Shown here one piece after another: positions 5,548 through 6,871 of a stretch of DNA of 6,871 bases. Position 1 is the first letter of the stretch. Each line of letters opens with the position of its first letter. Origin of the DNA: an uncultured Lachnospiraceae bacterium (GTDB taxonomy: Bacteria; Bacillota; Clostridia; Lachnospirales; Lachnospiraceae); the NCBI GenBank assembly GCA_905236545.1, contig CAJOQO010000239.1, positions 1 to 6,871 on the forward strand, written 5' to 3'. The position numbers and the translations under genes are program-made. The notes under the pieces are model-generated. The model was not told where the DNA came from. It saw only the letters and a list, made by a program, of their open reading frames with translations, and did no database searches.

Positions 5548-6693
5548 ATGAGTGAGTTAATCAGGGTCACCGGAAAGACGGTGGAGGACGCGATTACAAG
5601 TGCGACGATCCGGCTCGGAGTGGCCAGCGATCACATTGTTTATACGGTCATAGAGCATGAATCAAAGGGATTTCTTGGGATCGGACAGAAGGATGCCGTG
5701 ATCGAGGTGAGGATAAAGACGGAAGCGGACTATGAAGCGGAGCGTCTGAAAAATAAGGTTGAAAAGGAAGCGGCTGCTGAGAAAGCGAAAGAGGGTGCTG
5801 CCGACAGCGGATCGTTCCTGGAGCAGCGGGCTGTACCCAAAGTGGAAAAGCCGGTATCGGATAATGCTGTATCAGAAAAGCCTGCGTCCGGGACTGCGGC
5901 AGATACGGAATCTGCCCCGCAGGCTGAAGCTGCCGCGTCCGGTGCTTCCGGCCTGCCAGAGGAAGAAGAGCAATCCACTGCAGACGGGGAAAAGGCCAGG
6001 CCATCTTCCGGAAGAAGGGAGAGAGAGATCGTACCTCTTGAGAATCCGCAGGAAGCCATCGATAAGGCGGAGCATTTCCTCAGGGATGTCTACAGCGCGA
6101 TGGGAATGGACGTTGAGCTGGTCAGCAATTATGACGGAGAAGTTCTGAATGTCCAGATGAATGGCGACGATATGGGAATCCTGATCGGGAAGAGAGGCCA
6201 GACGCTCGATTCCCTGCAGTATCTGGTAAGCCTTGTGGTGAACAAGGGAAGTGCGTCCTATGTGCGGGTTAAGCTGGATACAGAGAATTACAGAGAGAGA
6301 CGCAAGGCTACTCTCGAAAATCTGGCAAAGAATATTTCCGTAAAGGTAAGGAAGACCCGCCAGAGTGTCTATCTTGAGCCGATGAATCCTTATGAGAGGC
6401 GTATCATTCATTCTGCTCTTCAGGACGACCCGTTTGTTACCACGCACAGCGAGGGAGAAGAGCCGGATCGTAAGGTAGTTGTATCTTTGAGAGCAGACGC
6501 GGATCTGGAAGCTCTCGACCGCAAATATGGTGAGAAGCGCTATCGCGGCGGACGCGGCAGCTACCGCAGATCCGGAAGAGGAAACCGGAGAGGCTACAGC
6601 AGGCATCGCGATGAGAACTACGGTGAAAGCGAGGAAAGGATGGAGCCTGTAGAGATTCCGGATACCGGAAGTGCGGATACTTCGGGAGAGTAA
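5548..6693 (+). CDS. jag: RNA-binding protein Jag/KhpB (SpoIIIJ-associated)
   Basis: This cytoplasmic RNA-binding protein is named for its place beside spoIIIJ/yidC; relatives (KhpB/EloR) pair with KhpA and affect cell elongation and division. It has 381 residues. The Jag-N domain is at 1-55 with the motif SKGFLGIGQKDAVIEV (39-54). A long low-complexity linker rich in Ala, Glu and Lys covers about 60-165. The KH domain at about 180-245 has its GxxG loop as GKRG (214-217). The R3H domain at about 250-315 has Arg284-x3-His288 (ERRIIH). An Arg/Gly/Tyr-rich stretch (about 327-355) and an acidic end follow. The start is supported by GGAGGA (5533-5538) 9 bases before the ATG. It is the last gene of the operon, ending just before a strong terminator. 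Extra RNA contact by the basic tail is inferred. Confidence 0.95.
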   Translation: MSELIRVTGKTVEDAITSATIRLGVASDHIVYTVIEHESKGFLGIGQKDAVIEVRIKTEADYEAERLKNKVEKEAAAEKAKEGAADSGSFLEQRAVPKVEKPVSDNAVSEKPASGTAADTESAPQAEAAASGASGLPEEEEQSTADGEKARPSSGRREREIVPLENPQEAIDKAEHFLRDVYSAMGMDVELVSNYDGEVLNVQMNGDDMGILIGKRGQTLDSLQYLVSLVVNKGSASYVRVKLDTENYRERRKATLENLAKNISVKVRKTRQSVYLEPMNPYERRIIHSALQDDPFVTTHSEGEEPDRKVVVSLRADADLEALDRKYGEKRYRGGRGSYRRSGRGNRRGYSRHRDENYGESEERMEPVEIPDTGSADTSGE

Positions 6694-6702
6694 CGATGGA
6701 TG

Positions 6703-6745
6703 AAACACCCGTGTCCTGTCGGTTTGAGACGGGCACGGGTGTTTT
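6703..6745 (+). terminator. Intrinsic terminator after jag
   Basis: The stem AAACACCCGTG (6703-6713) with CACGGGTGTTT (6734-6744) is a perfect 11 bp. It extends inward by 6 more pairs (CCTGTC with GACGGG, one G-T pair) past a single bulged T, leaving a 7-base loop. Four T follow from 6742. It starts 9 bases after the jag stop and should end the rnpA-yidD-yidC-jag transcript. The complementary strand has an A/T flank too, so two-way action is possible. Confidence 0.88.
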
Positions 6746-6754
6746 AAATAGATA

Positions 6755-6787
6755 TAGTCAACGTCAAATATGATTTGACGTTGACTA
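6755..6787. repeat. Perfect 15-bp palindrome
   Basis: TAGTCAACGTCAAAT (6755-6769) and ATTTGACGTTGACTA (6773-6787) are exact reverse complements around three bases (ATG). It lies 9 bases after the jag terminator. No T-run follows, so it is not a standard terminator. It could be an operator, a dispersed palindromic repeat, or a structural element of a mobile-element end; the sequence alone does not decide. Confidence 0.8.
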
Positions 6788-6810
6788 AGTGCCTCCGGCC
6801 GGATGCGCAT

Positions 6811-6852
6811 GGATTTGCATCGGTATTATGTCGCCTTCGGCGACGCAAATCC
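6811..6852. repeat. Composite hairpin at the right end
   Basis: The outer stem GGATTTGC (6811-6818) pairs with GCAAATCC (6845-6852). Inside it, GTCGCC (6830-6835) pairs with GGCGAC (6839-6844) around TTC, stacked directly on the right outer arm, with an 11-base bulge on the left. The fold is compact and unrelated to any coding signal I can see. It may be part of a G/C-rich intergenic repeat or a structured RNA that continues beyond the window. Confidence 0.6.
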
Positions 6853-6871
6853 AGCGCAGCAAACGACAAAA

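Noticed and set aside
5872..6810. 312-codon open frame antisense to jag
   Set aside because: It lies opposite a clearly conserved gene, has no ribosome binding site or family resemblance, and runs through the jag terminator. It is a shadow frame.
6803..6871. Open frame starting MRMDLHRYYVAFGD and running off the window
   Set aside because: It has only 23 codons, no ribosome binding site, and overlaps the composite hairpin. It cannot be supported as a gene from this window.

Overview
The window is a bacterial chromosomal replication-origin locus with the gene order typical of Firmicutes. In map order it carries dnaN(-), dnaA(-), [DnaA-box region], rpmH(+), rnpA(+), yidD(+), yidC(+), jag/khpB(+). 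Protein style suggests a Clostridia member, most likely Lachnospiraceae or a close relative. The clues are the DnaA N-terminus, the RnpA 'NSVVRH.LTRL.RESYR' block, a YidC without a lipoprotein signal and with a TIVIY membrane motif, and a Jag with KH and R3H domains. That placement comes from recognising sequence style and was not checked by a search. There are no IS elements, CRISPR arrays, phage genes or defence genes.

Layout. Positions 1-157 are non-coding and hold a long interrupted inverted repeat just beyond the dnaN stop. dnaN (158-1258) and dnaA (1571-2956) run leftward, separated by 312 bases with two tightly packed pairs of DnaA-box-like 9-mers, an (AAG)5 tract and an A/T-rich tract: one half of a bipartite origin. 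The dnaA-rpmH gap (2957-3315) holds two divergent sigma-A-type promoters. Between their -35 elements lies the second DnaA-box region, including a four-box array with dyad symmetry. Rightward come rpmH with its own terminator, then rnpA, yidD, yidC and jag, ending in a strong intrinsic terminator at 6703-6745. The last 120 bases are non-coding and contain a perfect 15-bp palindrome and a composite hairpin.

How the genes fit together. DnaA opens the origin and DnaN is the polymerase sliding clamp. RpmH is ribosomal protein L34, and RnpA is the protein subunit of RNase P. YidD, YidC and Jag belong to the membrane-protein insertion and RNA-binding module that usually follows rnpA. Transcription runs away from the origin on both sides, in the direction of fork movement.

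The content is mostly conserved housekeeping, and I see no undescribed multi-gene system. The best leads are local. First, an open +1-frame acidic tail follows the yidD stop at a CCC-TGA-C site and ends exactly in the ATGA of the yidC start. Second, the conserved groove arginine of YidC appears replaced by tyrosine. Third, the DnaA-box geometry on both sides of dnaA is unusual. Fourth, long unexplained inverted repeats sit at both ends of the cluster.
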